This document shows, piece after piece, positions 47,954-58,420 of a DNA stretch of 64,000 bases (position 1 is the first letter of the stretch; each line of letters starts with the position of its first letter). The notes below the pieces were generated by a model. It saw nothing but the letters and a program-made list of their open reading frames with translations, made no database searches and was not told the DNA's origin. Made by a program: the position numbers and the translations under genes. The stretch lies in contig NZ_BPUO01000008.1 in the NCBI RefSeq assembly GCF_022179805.1, positions 62,001-126,000 on the forward strand. Direction: 5' to 3'. The DNA is from Cupriavidus pauculus (GTDB lineage: Bacteria; Pseudomonadota; Gammaproteobacteria; Burkholderiales; Burkholderiaceae).

Positions 47954-48941
47954 TTTCAATATAATTTCCCGGCCGTTCCCGGCCAAAGACCAGGAATGTG
48001 CGACCTGTGTAAGCGAAGTTTGGCGCGAACCCCTACCGGAATGCCTGCCATTTTGCGGCGAACCGGAACGGAATATGCAGGATGCCCAGGCGATTTCCCT
48101 GGGTAGTCCCACCAGTATCCGCGCGAGATCTCGCATTTTACACTTCGGGTTGCCGCCAGCCCGGCCCGTCTCCCGCATGTTGCGTACCCCGCAGGCGCCA
48201 GACAGGCAAATGGCAGCAATCAGCAGCACGCACGCGCCGCGCCGGCGCGCAGGAAGTCGCCCAGAGGCGGCTTCGGCTTTTAGCCGGCCGACACGTGGAA
48301 ACAGAGTGTTCAGGTAGAAAAGAATTCAATGTGGGTGCTCTTCCAAGGGCATCCGCATCGGTGAGAGAAGACCGCCCGCACCGGGAACCGGTGCCGGCCC
48401 GGCAGGAGGCACCCTGCCATCTGACCTGCAGTATCGGCCGCGATTTGCCGAGGGTCGTCGTAGTTCGACGATCTGGCACCGGCGCCCGAGCGCAGAACGC
48501 GAAGAAGCAGCGGCGCGCCCGCCAGCGGACAGGTCAGATTGGCAAAGGCATGCGACTGCTGCGTCCGGATGACTTGCTCTTTGACGCGTCCTGGCCATCC
48601 CGGCCCGGCTGCGACGGACAGCGTGGCCGTGCCGTTGGCACGGCGGACATGCTGCCCTCGCCCCCGGCCCGCCGGCATCCGCCAGACATCGCTGCATTCA
48701 GGAGCAGGCCCATTTGCCCTCTCCCGACCCAGCAGCGGACCGCCCGCAGACTTTTGCGGATGACCGGACGCCGACACCCTCTCCTTTCACCCGCGCCCAG
48801 CCGGCCGCGTCTCATGACGCTTCCGGCAACTCCGGCAATTCTCCCGCCCCGCTCTCTTTCCTCGCGTGCTCCCTGGACCGTCGCGGGCATGACCCACTCA
48901 TGACCCTTTGGGCTCCCGCGACACTGGAGTGAGGTATTGCG
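47954..48941. other. Long divergent region rluC / rne
   Basis: 988 bp without a supported gene. A TATAAT hexamer on the plus strand at 47960-47965 overlaps the rluC start region and could serve rne (a TTGATG lies 21 bp upstream, an unfavourable spacing), which would give a leader of nearly 1 kb. The region is GC-rich and contains short hairpins such as GGCTTTTAGCC. In E. coli the rne leader mediates autoregulation by RNase E. Open frames here show no family resemblance. Confidence 0.5.
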
Positions 48942-51900
48942 ATGAAACGCATGCTGTTTAACGCGACGCAACAGGAGGAGTTGCGCGTCGCGATCGTCGA
49001 TGGACAAAAACTGATCGACATCGACATCGAAACTGCCGGGCGCGAACAGCGCAAGGGCAACATCTACAAGGGTGTCATTACCCGTATCGAACCCTCGCTG
49101 GAAGCGTGCTTCGTCAATTACGGCGAAGAGCGCCATGGCTTCCTGCCGTTCAAGGAAGTGGCGCGCGCCTTCTTCAAGGACGGCGTGGACGTGCGCAACG
49201 CGCGCATCCAGGACGCGCTGCACGAAGGCCAGGAACTGATCGTCCAGGTTGAAAAGGAAGAACGCGGCAACAAGGGCGCGGCCCTGACCACGTTCATCTC
49301 GCTGGCCGGCCGTTACCTGGTGCTGATGCCGAACAACCCGCGCGGTGGTGGCGTGTCGCGCCGCATCGAAGGCGAAGACCGCCAGGAACTGCGCGAGACG
49401 ATGGGACAGCTGCAAGTGCCGGAAGGCATGAGCATCATCGCCCGCACCGCCGGTATCGGCCGTGCCGCCGAAGAGCTGCAGTGGGACCTGAACTACCTGC
49501 TGCAACTGTGGAAGGCCATCGACGGCGCCGCCGGCGACAACAAGGCCCCGCTGCTGATCTATCTGGAATCGAGCCTGGTCATCCGCGCCATCCGCGATTA
49601 CTTCCAGCCCGATATCGGCGAGATCCTGATCGATACCGACGAAATCTACGAGCAGGCCCGCGCCTTCATGAGCGTGGTCATGCCCGACAACATGAACCGC
49701 GTGAAGAAGTACCGGGACGACGTGCCCCTCTTCTCGCGGTTCCAGATCGAACACCAGATCGAATCGGCGTACTCGCGCATGGTGATGCTGCCGTCGGGCG
49801 GTGCCATCGTGATCGACCATACCGAAGCCCTCGTGTCGGTTGACGTGAACTCGGCCCGCGCCACCAAGGGTGCGGACATCGAGGAAACGGCGCTGCGCAC
49901 GAACCTGGAAGCGGCCGACGAAATCGCCCGCCAGCTGCGCCTGCGTGACCTGGGCGGCCTGATCGTGATCGACTTCATCGACATGGAGTCCGGCAAGGCC
50001 CAGAAGGACGTGGAAACGCGCCTGAAGGACGCCCTGCGCCACGACCGCGCCCGCGTGCAGATGGGCAAGATCAGCCGCTTCGGCCTGATGGAACTGTCGC
50101 GCCAGCGCCTGCGTCCGTCCCTGTCGGAAGGCTCGCACATCACCTGCCCGCGTTGCAATGGAACAGGTCACATCCGCGATACCGAATCGTCCGCCCTGCA
50201 GGTGCTGCGCATCATCCAGGAAGAGGCGATGAAGGAAAACACGGCCGCCATCCACTGCCAGGTGCCGGTGGAAGTGGCCGCATTCCTGCTGAACGAGAAG
50301 CGCCAGGACATCAACCTGATCGAACTGCGATTCAAGGTCAATGTGCTGCTGATTCCGAACAAGCATCTGGAAACGCCGCACTACAAGCTGGAGCGTCTGC
50401 GCCACGACGATCCGCGCCTGGAAGATTCGACCGCCAGCTACCGCATGGCCGAGGCCGCCGCGAAGGAACTGGAAGCCGACACCAGCTACAGCAGCCGCAA
50501 GAAGGAAGACGCACGTCCGCGCCAGGAGGCCGCCGTCAAGGGCATCACGCCCGACGCGCCGGCTCCGGTCTCGGTGCCGCGCGCCGAGCGCGCTCCGAAG
50601 CAGGAAGCCCCTGCGGCGCGCCCGACCCCGGCAACCCAGCCGGTGGCAAGCGGCGGTTTCGTCGCATGGCTGAAGGGTCTGTTCGGTGCCAAGCCGGCAC
50701 CGGCTCCGGTGGCCGAGCCGGCCAAGCCTGCCGCTGAAACCCAGGCTCGCGGCGAAGGCCGCCAGGGCCGTGGCGAACGCGGCCAGCGTGGCGAGCGTGG
50801 CGAAGGCCGTCAGGGCCGTGGCGAGCAACGCGGCGAGCGCGGTGAGCGCACCGAACGTGGCGACCGCCAGGGCCGTGGCCAACGTGGTGAACGTGGTGGT
50901 GAGCGCGGCGATCGTGCCGAACGTGGTGATCGCGCCGAGCGTGGCGACCGTGCGGAAGCCCCGCGCGGTGAAGCACGTGAGCAGCGTGAACCCCGCGAGC
51001 CGCGTGGCGAGCGTCAACCGCGCGCTCCGCGCGAAGGCCAGCAGCCGGCCGTTCCGGCAGTGGCCCAAGGCGAACGTACCGAAGCCCGCCGCGAGCGCAA
51101 TCAGGAACGTCGCGAGCGTCAACGCGAGCGCCAGCGTGAGCGTGGCGAGGCCCGCGAGACCGAGGAATCGGCCTTGAATGTCGAGGGCGTGGCCCAGCAG
51201 TCCGCATTCGAAGCCGCCCAGGCTGCTCCGGCAGTCATCACGGCCGTCGATATTCCGGAAGGCGCGCAAGGTGATGAAAACACCACTACGGAAGGTGGCG
51301 AAGGCGAAGAACGCCGCCGCCGCAACCGCCGTGGCCGCAACCGCTATCGCCGCGAGCGCGAAGACGGTACCAACCTGGAAGTCAACGAAGGCAGCCTGGC
51401 GGAAGTCAGCGCCGGCGTGACCGAATCGGAAGAGGAGTCGGCATCGGCAGTAGCCCAGCCGGTTCAGGTCGCCGCCCCGGTCGCTCCGGTCGCTCCGGTC
51501 GCTCCGGTCGCCGCCGTCGCCCCGGTCGAAACCGTGGCTGTGGCGCGCACCGAGCCGGTCGCTCCCGCCGCGGTGGAAGTGTCGCCCGAGCCGGTCGCCA
51601 AGCCGGCTCCGGCAGCCGAACCGGTCTTCGCCGCCGTCGCCGAGCCGCAACCGTCGCCGGTTGTCACGCCCGCCCCTGCCTATCAGGCTGTGGAAACCGT
51701 CGCGCCGCAAAGCCCGGCTGTGGAAGCCCCGGCTCCGGTCGCGACTGCCCCGGTGGTTCCCGAGCCGGTCATCGTGATGCCGGAAGCAGTGCCCGCCCCG
51801 GTCGCAGCCGTCGAAACGCCGGCCCCGGTCGTGGCGCAAGCCCCGGCGGCTCCGGCACCGGTCAGCACCAGCGCCCCGGCGCTGGAATCCATGCTGGCAA

Positions 51901-52091
51901 CGGCTGGCCTGGAATGGGTCCGCACCGACACCGCCAAGCATGCTGCAGCGCAGGAAGCTGCGGCCCGCATCGAGCAGGCGCCGCGCGCCCCGCGCGAGCG
52001 CAAGCCGCTGCCGCCGCTGCCTGAAGGCCCGATGGTCCTCGTGGAAACGGGCAACCAGCAGGCGCAGCAACAGCAACAACAGCAGCAGTAA
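48942..52091 (+). CDS. rne: Ribonuclease E
   Basis: 1049-residue endoribonuclease and degradosome scaffold. The N-terminal catalytic half (about 1-520) includes the S1 domain ([24 protein letters not shown]), the DNase I-like active site aspartates in [12 protein letters not shown] and VIDFIDM, and the zinc-link cysteines in [14 protein letters not shown] (about 403 and 406). The C-terminal half is disordered: an Arg/Gly/Glu-rich RNA-binding stretch with GERGERGE-type repeats (about 600-760), a Pro/Val/Ala-rich region and a glutamine run at the end. The membrane-binding helix of E. coli RNase E was not identified. Confidence 0.95.
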   Translation: MKRMLFNATQQEELRVAIVDGQKLIDIDIETAGREQRKGNIYKGVITRIEPSLEACFVNYGEERHGFLPFKEVARAFFKDGVDVRNARIQDALHEGQELIVQVEKEERGNKGAALTTFISLAGRYLVLMPNNPRGGGVSRRIEGEDRQELRETMGQLQVPEGMSIIARTAGIGRAAEELQWDLNYLLQLWKAIDGAAGDNKAPLLIYLESSLVIRAIRDYFQPDIGEILIDTDEIYEQARAFMSVVMPDNMNRVKKYRDDVPLFSRFQIEHQIESAYSRMVMLPSGGAIVIDHTEALVSVDVNSARATKGADIEETALRTNLEAADEIARQLRLRDLGGLIVIDFIDMESGKAQKDVETRLKDALRHDRARVQMGKISRFGLMELSRQRLRPSLSEGSHITCPRCNGTGHIRDTESSALQVLRIIQEEAMKENTAAIHCQVPVEVAAFLLNEKRQDINLIELRFKVNVLLIPNKHLETPHYKLERLRHDDPRLEDSTASYRMAEAAAKELEADTSYSSRKKEDARPRQEAAVKGITPDAPAPVSVPRAERAPKQEAPAARPTPATQPVASGGFVAWLKGLFGAKPAPAPVAEPAKPAAETQARGEGRQGRGERGQRGERGEGRQGRGEQRGERGERTERGDRQGRGQRGERGGERGDRAERGDRAERGDRAEAPRGEAREQREPREPRGERQPRAPREGQQPAVPAVAQGERTEARRERNQERRERQRERQRERGEARETEESALNVEGVAQQSAFEAAQAAPAVITAVDIPEGAQGDENTTTEGGEGEERRRRNRRGRNRYRREREDGTNLEVNEGSLAEVSAGVTESEEESASAVAQPVQVAAPVAPVAPVAPVAAVAPVETVAVARTEPVAPAAVEVSPEPVAKPAPAAEPVFAAVAEPQPSPVVTPAPAYQAVETVAPQSPAVEAPAPVATAPVVPEPVIVMPEAVPAPVAAVETPAPVVAQAPAAPAPVSTSAPALESMLATAGLEWVRTDTAKHAAAQEAAARIEQAPRAPRERKPLPPLPEGPMVLVETGNQQAQQQQQQQQ
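50745..51170 (+). repeat. Degenerate Arg-Gly-Glu coding repeat inside rne
   Basis: Imperfect 6- to 15-bp units of the type GGCGAGCGTGGCGAA encode runs of GERGER, RQGRGE and RGDRAE. The repetition is at protein and DNA level and is in frame. Confidence 0.7.
51478..51512 (+). repeat. 9-bp tandem repeat inside rne
   Basis: About four copies of a 9-bp unit (GGTCGCTCC) encode the run [12 protein letters not shown]. Such a perfect array can change length in steps of three residues. Confidence 0.7.
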
Positions 52092-52117
52092 CCAGCTGCA
52101 ATCTGGGCAACCAGAAC

Positions 52118-52148
52118 AAAAAGGGACGGCATCCGCCGTCCCTTTTTT
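52118..52148 (+). terminator. Intrinsic terminator of rne
   Basis: AAAAAGGGACGGC, loop ATCC, GCCGTCCCTTTTTT; a perfect stem with T-tract, 27 bp after the stop. Confidence 0.92.
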
Positions 52149-52334
52149 CATATGCGCGGTTGTGTCGTCGACGTGACCTGGCACAAACCCGCCAACTGTG
52201 CCGCCGTGCGGTGCCGTCATCTGTACTTCTGTCACGACAGTGTTGCGCGCGGCGTGAAGCCGCCCTCGGCTAGAATGCAGGCAGAACGGCCCCGCGCCGC
52301 CTTTGGCGCCGGTGAGCCACGGCCCCACTCTGCC

Positions 52335-53459
52335 ATGACCGACACTGTCATTCCGATCTTCGACCTGCGCGACCATCGATACAAATCGATGGTGCCGAGC
52401 ATTCCGTCGCGGCTGCTGGCGCCTAACGGGTTCGTGGCCGACACACGGGGCCGGCCGCTGCACGACCTGCGCATCTCCGTGACCGATCGCTGCAACTTCC
52501 GCTGCGTCTATTGCATGCCGAAGGAAGTGTTCGACAAGGACTACACGTTCCTGCCCCACTCCGAACTGCTGAGCTTCGAGGAAATTGAGCGGGTTGCGCG
52601 CCTGTTCGTGGCCCAGGGGGTGGAGAAGATCCGGCTGACGGGCGGCGAGCCGTTGCTGCGCAAGAACGTCGAGCGCCTGGTGGAAATGCTGGCGCGCATC
52701 GATACCGTGTCGGGCAAGCCGCTCGACCTGACGCTGACCACCAATGCCTCTCTGCTGGCACGCAAGGCACGATCGCTGCGCGACGCGGGTCTGTCGCGCG
52801 TGACCGTGAGCCTGGACGCCATAGACGACACCACGTTCCGCAAGATGAACGACGTCGACTTCGCCGTGCGCGACGTGCTGCATGGGATCGAGGAAGCGCA
52901 AGCCGTGGGCCTGGCCCCCATCAAGGTGAACATGGTGGTCAAGCGCGGCACGAACGACCAGGAAATCGTGCCGATGGCGCGGCATTTCCGTAACAGCGGC
53001 ATCATCGTCCGCTTTATCGAGTTCATGGACGTCGGGGCCAGCAATCACTGGCAGATGGACGAAGTCTTGTCGTCCGCCGACGTCGTGCGCCGCATCGACG
53101 AGGCGTTTCCGCTCGAAGTGGTGCAGGCCAACTATTCGGGCGAAACTGCCGAGCGCTGGCGCTATCGTGACGGTGGCGGCGAGATCGGCGTGATCTCCAG
53201 CGTGACGCACGCGTTCTGTGGCGATTGCAGCCGCATCCGCCTGTCCACCGAAGGCCGGCTCTATCTCTGCCTGTTCGCCACCGAAGGTTACGACCTGCGC
53301 GCGCTGCTGCGCGGCGAGCACAGCGACCTGGAAATCGGCAACGCCATTGCCCAGGTGTGGCAGGCACGTACCGACAACTATTCCGAGCAGCGAAGCGATC
53401 CAGCCGTACGCGCCGCGCGCGCCGAGAGCAAGATCGAGATGTCGTATATCGGCGGCTGA
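52335..53459 (+). CDS. moaA: GTP 3',8-cyclase MoaA
   Basis: 374-residue radical SAM enzyme for the first step of molybdenum cofactor synthesis. The radical SAM cluster is bound by CNFRCVYC, and the second C-terminal cluster by [23 protein letters not shown]. The SAM-binding GGEPLLR motif and the essential C-terminal Gly-Gly (SYIGG) are intact. The ATG at 52335 begins [10 protein letters not shown]. The stop overlaps the mobA start (TGATG). This is the first gene of moaA-mobA-moeA. Confidence 0.96.
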   Translation: MTDTVIPIFDLRDHRYKSMVPSIPSRLLAPNGFVADTRGRPLHDLRISVTDRCNFRCVYCMPKEVFDKDYTFLPHSELLSFEEIERVARLFVAQGVEKIRLTGGEPLLRKNVERLVEMLARIDTVSGKPLDLTLTTNASLLARKARSLRDAGLSRVTVSLDAIDDTTFRKMNDVDFAVRDVLHGIEEAQAVGLAPIKVNMVVKRGTNDQEIVPMARHFRNSGIIVRFIEFMDVGASNHWQMDEVLSSADVVRRIDEAFPLEVVQANYSGETAERWRYRDGGGEIGVISSVTHAFCGDCSRIRLSTEGRLYLCLFATEGYDLRALLRGEHSDLEIGNAIAQVWQARTDNYSEQRSDPAVRAARAESKIEMSYIGG

Positions 53460-54070
53460 TGATTGCACGCGACGACATCACGGGCCTGATCCTGGCCGGC
53501 GGCCGCGGCAGCCGGATGGGTGGCACCGACAAGGGCCTGCAGCCGTTCCAGGGCACGCCGATGGTTGAGCACACGCTGCGGCGCCTGTCGCCACAGGCCG
53601 GCCCGATGCTGATCAACGCCAACCGCAATCCCGACCGCTATGCGGCCTTTGGCGTCCCGGTCATTGGCGACGTCATTCCTGACTTCGCGGGTCCGCTGGC
53701 CGGCATGCTGGCCGGGCTGGCCCATTGCCAGACGCGGTGGATGGTGACGGCGCCCTGCGACACGCCGTTCCTGCCCATCGACCTGGTGGCCCGCCTGGCC
53801 GCGGCCATCGCCACAGAGAATGCCGACATCGCCGTGCCAGTGACCGTCGACGCCGACGGCCGCCGCCGTCTGCAGCCGGTGTTCTGCCTGATGCCGGTGA
53901 CCATCGCCGACGGCCTGCGCGCCTATGTCGAAGCCGGCAACCGCAAGATCGAAAGCTGGATCACGAGCCAGCGGCTGGCGCAGGTCATGTTCGAGGACGC
54001 CCTGGCCTTTGCCAACATCAACACGCTCGACGAGCTTCGCCAGCATGAAGCGGACGCCGGCCCGGGCTAG
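53459..54070 (+). CDS. mobA: Molybdenum cofactor guanylyltransferase
   Basis: 203-residue enzyme that attaches GMP to molybdopterin to form MGD. The nucleotide-binding motif is LILAGGRGSRMGGTDKGLQPF, the conserved block is FAGPLAGMLAGL and the metal site lies in APCDTPFLP. Translation begins at ATG 53459, overlapping the moaA stop as TGATG, so the two are coupled. Confidence 0.94.
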   Translation: MIARDDITGLILAGGRGSRMGGTDKGLQPFQGTPMVEHTLRRLSPQAGPMLINANRNPDRYAAFGVPVIGDVIPDFAGPLAGMLAGLAHCQTRWMVTAPCDTPFLPIDLVARLAAAIATENADIAVPVTVDADGRRRLQPVFCLMPVTIADGLRAYVEAGNRKIESWITSQRLAQVMFEDALAFANINTLDELRQHEADAGPG

Positions 54071-54132
54071 GCGCTAGACTCTCACCCATCTCCTTGATCG
54101 CCGGCACGCACCACGTGCCACGACCCAGACTC

Positions 54133-55419
54133 ATGCCTTCGCTGACCTCCGTCATCTCCTGCCAGTCCGACTACGATCCCACGGCCATGCCGGTGGACCA
54201 GGCCAATGCCATCATTGCGGACGTCGTGGACCCAGTGCAAGGCATCGAACAACTGGCGATTCGCGCCGCGCTGGACCGCGTGCTGGCATTCGACGTCATC
54301 TCTTCCATCGACGTCCCCGCCCACGACAACTCGGCCATGGATGGCTATGCGTTCGCGGGCCAGGCACTGGCACAGGGCGACGGCGACATTGCGCTGGAGG
54401 TCATCGGCACCGCCTACGCGGGCAATGCGTTTGGTGGCGAGGCGCAGGCAGGCCAGGCCGTCCGCATCATGACCGGCGCGATCATGCCGGCCGGCTGCGA
54501 TACGGTGATCCCGCAGGAATTCGTTGAGATCCAGGCTGGCGGCAATTTGATCCGCTTTGCGCCCGACGCCGTGCGTGCCGGCGACAACCGCCGCCTGCGC
54601 GGTGAAGACCTGGCGCGCGGGCAAGCGGCATTGCAGGCGGGCCGTATCCTGACGCCGGCCGACCTGGGCATGCTGGCATCGCTGGGCGTGGCCGAAGTGA
54701 AGGTGCGGCGGCGCCTGCGGGTGGCATTCTTTTCCACGGGCGACGAACTGCGCTCGATTGGCGAGCCGCTCGATCCCGGCTGCGTGTACGACTCGAACCG
54801 CTACACGCTGCACGGCATGCTGAGCCGCCTCAACGTCGACCTGATCGACATGGGCGTGGTACGCGACGAACCCGTAGCCATGGAAGCCGCCTTCCGCAGT
54901 GCCTGCGAGAATGCCGACGCGATCATCACGTCCGGTGGCGTATCGGTCGGCGATGCCGACTATACGAAGCAGATCATAGAAAAGCTTGGCGACGTCACGT
55001 TCTGGAAGATCGCCATGCGGCCCGGCCGGCCCATGGCCTTCGGTCAGATTTCGTCGAACGGCCACAACGCGATGCTCTTTGGCCTGCCCGGCAATCCCGT
55101 GGCGGTGATGGTCACGTTCTACCACTTCGTGCGCGGCGCCCTGCACCGCCTGATGGGTGCCCAGGCCGCGCCACTGACCCGCATCCGCGTGCGTACGACG
55201 ATGCCAATCCGCAAGAAGCCCGGACGCACCGAATTCCAGCGCGGTATCGTCGCGCCGGACGCCAACGGTGAGCTGGAGGTGCGCCTGACCGGTCAGCAAG
55301 GCTCCGGCGTACTGCGGTCGATGAGCGAAGCCAATTGCTTCGTCATCCTGGATCACGATCAGGGGTCGGTGGCCGCTGGCGACACGGTGCAGATCATGCT
55401 GTTCGACGGCTTGATCTGA
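54133..55419 (+). CDS. moeA: Molybdopterin molybdenumtransferase MoeA
   Basis: 428-residue enzyme that inserts molybdate into adenylylated molybdopterin. Motifs in order: AHDNSAMDGYAF, MTGAIMPAGCDTVIPQE, FFSTGDELRSIG, SGGVSVGDADYTKQ and LPGNPVAVMVTF. The ATG at 54133 (MPSLTSVIS) has no clear Shine-Dalgarno; an in-frame TTG at 54094 or ATG at 54187 is possible. It follows mobA after 62 bp. Confidence 0.94.
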   Translation: MPSLTSVISCQSDYDPTAMPVDQANAIIADVVDPVQGIEQLAIRAALDRVLAFDVISSIDVPAHDNSAMDGYAFAGQALAQGDGDIALEVIGTAYAGNAFGGEAQAGQAVRIMTGAIMPAGCDTVIPQEFVEIQAGGNLIRFAPDAVRAGDNRRLRGEDLARGQAALQAGRILTPADLGMLASLGVAEVKVRRRLRVAFFSTGDELRSIGEPLDPGCVYDSNRYTLHGMLSRLNVDLIDMGVVRDEPVAMEAAFRSACENADAIITSGGVSVGDADYTKQIIEKLGDVTFWKIAMRPGRPMAFGQISSNGHNAMLFGLPGNPVAVMVTFYHFVRGALHRLMGAQAAPLTRIRVRTTMPIRKKPGRTEFQRGIVAPDANGELEVRLTGQQGSGVLRSMSEANCFVILDHDQGSVAAGDTVQIMLFDGLI

Positions 55420-55707
55420 TTCCCGAAGGTCAGCTTCAAAAGCTTCGATCCCGACGATGTCCCGCCACGCGGAACATCGTCCGGCGCGTATGAATCGAAC
55501 GTATTCATGCGCAATGGGTCTCGTACCTTAATGGCACATTTAGTAACCGCAGTCGGGTGTCGTTTTTGTGCTGCACTCTTTGTTCGAAAGCACGGATTGC
55601 CGGCGGAAATGCCTCATCCGTCGGTCAGGCAGGCTAGGCGTCGCAGGCACCAATCGCTACACTTGCAGCACGAAAATCCGAACCCCCCCAATATCTTGTC
55701 TGTCGTC

Positions 55708-55989
55708 ATGCACCAGGAGATCGCGTACCTCCATCCCGTCAAGACAGCACGTGCACTTGTGCTCGTCTATCTGTGCTTTTCGGTACCAATCGTGGCCATG
55801 GGCCTGTTCGTCGCGTTCGTGCGCTACGGCGAGTTGCCGGGCATCGCGGTCGTCACGGCCCTGATTCTCAACGCGCTGATCGGCTTCGGTCTGCTGTGGC
55901 TGGGATGCCGCGCCTATAACTGGGTGGCGGAACGCTTCGGCGGCATCGAGGTTCACGTCCGCGAACTGGCTCCAGAAGATCGCAACTGA
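55708..55989 (+). CDS. Small two-helix membrane protein, unknown
   Basis: 93 residues beginning MHQEIAYLHPVKTARALV. Two hydrophobic helices (about 15-38 with LVLVYLCFSVPIVAMGLFVAF, and 46-70 with IAVVTALILNALIGFGLLWLG) are followed by an amphipathic C-terminus with AERFGGIEVHV. It stands alone 288 bp after moeA, and the gap contains nothing recognisable. No family is recognised. Confidence 0.6.
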   Translation: MHQEIAYLHPVKTARALVLVYLCFSVPIVAMGLFVAFVRYGELPGIAVVTALILNALIGFGLLWLGCRAYNWVAERFGGIEVHVRELAPEDRN

Positions 55990-56007
55990 GTAACCCGCAG
56001 GATGGTG

Positions 56008-57393
56008 CTAGATCAGCCTGTCCTCGTGCTGCCCCGCATTTGTCACGGCGCTCTCGCCAGCTTCATCGGCCGGGGCGGCATCCGCAGTGGATCCGCCCAC
56101 CGGGCCAGCCGTTCCCAATAGCTGTTCCGCCATCTCGCCCGGCAGCGCTTCCACGTTCCGGAGCTTGCGCTCCATCTGCCGCGTCCGCACTTCCGCCTGC
56201 TCGATATTGCGTGCCGCGCGCACCAGCGTGTCGCGCGTCTTTGCCAGGACCTCGCCGAATTTGCCGAATTCGGTCTTCACGGCGCCCAGCACCTCCCACA
56301 CCTCGCTCGATCGCTTTTCCAGCGCCAGCGTGCGGAATCCCATCTGCAGGCTGTTCAGCAGCGCTGTCAGCGTCGTGGGGCCAGCGACGGTGACCCGGAA
56401 ATCGCGCTGCAGCAGGTCTGTCAGGCCGGGGCGGCGCAAGACTTCGGCGTAGAGCCCTTCGGTCGGCAGGAACAGGATGGCGAAGTCCGTAGTGGCCGGC
56501 GGCGCCAGGTACTTCTCCGCAATCGTCTGCGCCTCGCGGCGCACGGCCACTTCCAGCTCCCGGCTCGCAGTATTGACGCCGTCGACGTCGCCACGCTCCT
56601 GCGAATCGATCAGCCGCTCGTACTGTTCCTTGGGAAACTTCGCATCGATGGGCAGCCAAACCGGGCCGCCTTCGACTTCCCGGCCCGGCAGCCGGATAGC
56701 AAATTCGACCCGTGCACCGGAATTCCGCACGGTCTCCACATTCTTGCCGTATTGCTCTGGCGTCAGTATCTGCTCCAGCAGCATGGCCAGCTGTACTTCG
56801 CCCCACGTGCCGCGCGTCTTCACGTTGGTCAGCACGCGCTTGAGATCCCCTACCCCCTGCGCCAGCATCTGCATTTCGCCCAGGCCACGGTGCACCTGCT
56901 CCAGACGGTCGGACACCAGCTTGAACGATTCGCCCAGGCGCTGCTCCAGCGTGGCGTGCAGCTTCTCGTCCACGGTGCGTCGCATTTCCTCGAGCTTGGC
57001 CGCGTTGTTGGCTTCGATGTCCTGCAGCTTGCGTTCGAGCGTGGCGCGCACATCGGCCAGCCGGCGCTCGTTCGCCTCGGACATCTGCGCCAGTTGCTGT
57101 TGCTGTACCGTGGCGATGCTGGTCAGTTGCGTGGACAGTTGCTGCTGGAAACGCAGCATCTGCTGCCCCGCTTCGCTGCGATTGCCGCGCGCCATCTCGG
57201 CCAGCTCGGTGCGCAGTTCGCGCTCCAGACGTTCCAGGCCGCGCGCGGTGTCCTCGCGCACGTCGTCACGCAGATCGCCGAGCATGGGCGACAGGTCGCC
57301 GCCATCGTGGCGCGACTGGCGCAACAGCAGGACGGCGAGCAATATCACGGCCGCCACGACGGCAACCAGGGTCAGCAGAGGTACCAGGTCCAT
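56008..57393 (-). CDS. rmuC: DNA recombination protein RmuC
   Basis: 461-residue protein with one N-terminal helix (3-23), a long coiled coil (about 40-160, rich in Glu, Arg, Gln) and a C-terminal nuclease-like RmuC domain including RGTWGEVQLAMLLEQILTPEQYGKNVETV and KFPKEQYERL. RmuC limits inversions at short repeats. It ends in a Pro/Ala/Glu tail. It is 22 bp after a dehydrogenase gene on the same strand. Confidence 0.92.
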   Translation of the reverse strand: MDLVPLLTLVAVVAAVILLAVLLLRQSRHDGGDLSPMLGDLRDDVREDTARGLERLERELRTELAEMARGNRSEAGQQMLRFQQQLSTQLTSIATVQQQQLAQMSEANERRLADVRATLERKLQDIEANNAAKLEEMRRTVDEKLHATLEQRLGESFKLVSDRLEQVHRGLGEMQMLAQGVGDLKRVLTNVKTRGTWGEVQLAMLLEQILTPEQYGKNVETVRNSGARVEFAIRLPGREVEGGPVWLPIDAKFPKEQYERLIDSQERGDVDGVNTASRELEVAVRREAQTIAEKYLAPPATTDFAILFLPTEGLYAEVLRRPGLTDLLQRDFRVTVAGPTTLTALLNSLQMGFRTLALEKRSSEVWEVLGAVKTEFGKFGEVLAKTRDTLVRAARNIEQAEVRTRQMERKLRNVEALPGEMAEQLLGTAGPVGGSTADAAPADEAGESAVTNAGQHEDRLI

Positions 57394-57415
57394 GAGAATT
57401 TACCGCTCGAAATGC

Positions 57416-58420
57416 TCAGCGGCGCTTCGGCATGACTTCGGGATTGATCACGGTGGCCGGCTTGCCGGCCTGCGGGCCAGCATCGAGCGCCGCGATCAGG
57501 TTGTCGGCTGCCAGGTTGGCCATGGCGCGGCGCGTCTTCTCCGATGCGCTGGCAATGTGCGGCGTCAGCACGACGTTCGCCACGGTCAGCAGGTCGGGAT
57601 GCACGCTGGGCTCGCCTTCGAATACATCGAGCCCCGCCCCGAAGATCTTGCGGTCGCGCAGCGCTGCAGCCAGCGCGCCGTCGTCGACGATGCCGCCACG
57701 CGCCAGGTTGATGAGCGTCGCCGTCGGCTTCATCAGCGCCAGCTCCGGGGCACCGATTGCGTGATGGCTTTCCGGGCTATATGGCAGCACGAGAATCAGG
57801 TGATCGGACTGCTTCAGCAGGTCCGCCTTGCTGACGTAGCGCGCATTGAGCGACTGCTCCATATCTGCCGGCAACTGGCTGCGGTTGTGATACAGCACCT
57901 GCATGCCGAAGCCAGCCGCACGGCGGGCCAGGCCCTGGCCGATGCGTCCCATGCCCAGGATGCCGAGCGTGCTGCCGTACAGATCCATGCCCACCAGCAT
58001 GTCGTAGCTCCAGCGCTCCCATTTGCCGGCGCGCAGGTAATGCTCGCTCTCGGTCACGCGGCGCGCGGTGGCCATCAGCAAGGCCCAGCCGAAATCGGCC
58101 GTGGTTTCCGTCAGCACATCCGGCGTGTTGGTGGCGACGATGCCCGCCGCAGTCAGCGCCGGGACATCGAGGTTGTTATAGCCCACCGCCATGTTGCAGA
58201 CGGCCCGCAAGCCCGGCAATGCCGCGATCACGTCGGCATCGATACGATCGGCCGCGTTGGCCAGCACGCCCGCCTTGCCCGCCAGCCGCTGGCGCAGCGC
58301 CGTCGCGTCCAGCACAAGGTCGGGCTGGTTGTCATCGACATCGAAGTACTGCGACAGACGCTCGATGACGTCGGGAAAGATCGCGCGGGTGACCAGGACG
58401 GAGGGCTTCATGGCAGTCAT
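57416..58420 (-). CDS. D-isomer-specific 2-hydroxyacid dehydrogenase
   Basis: 334-residue NAD(P)-dependent oxidoreductase, probably glyoxylate/hydroxypyruvate or 2-ketogluconate reductase. The nucleotide motif is TLGILGMGRIGQGLARRAAGFGM. The catalytic Arg is in LINLARGGIVDD, the Glu in GLDVFEGEP and the His in VLTPHIASASEKTR. The start ATG at 58420 overlaps the upstream antiporter stop (ATGA); ATG at 58411 is also possible. The substrate is not determined. Confidence 0.9.
   Translation of the reverse strand: MTAMKPSVLVTRAIFPDVIERLSQYFDVDDNQPDLVLDATALRQRLAGKAGVLANAADRIDADVIAALPGLRAVCNMAVGYNNLDVPALTAAGIVATNTPDVLTETTADFGWALLMATARRVTESEHYLRAGKWERWSYDMLVGMDLYGSTLGILGMGRIGQGLARRAAGFGMQVLYHNRSQLPADMEQSLNARYVSKADLLKQSDHLILVLPYSPESHHAIGAPELALMKPTATLINLARGGIVDDGALAAALRDRKIFGAGLDVFEGEPSVHPDLLTVANVVLTPHIASASEKTRRAMANLAADNLIAALDAGPQAGKPATVINPEVMPKRR

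Noticed and set aside
48082..48903. Plus-strand frames in the rne leader region
   Set aside because: Arg/Pro-rich with no recognisable domains and no Shine-Dalgarno; best explained as open frames in GC-rich non-coding DNA.
50745..51170. Short repeats resembling an array such as CRISPR
   Set aside because: The repeats are in-frame codons of the RNase E Arg-Gly-Glu region, with no uniform repeat and no spacers.
48534..53468. A 1644-codon open frame on the minus strand
   Set aside because: It is the antisense of rne and moaA. Composition is an His/Arg/Ala/Leu mixture typical of complementary frames in GC-rich DNA, with no family motif.
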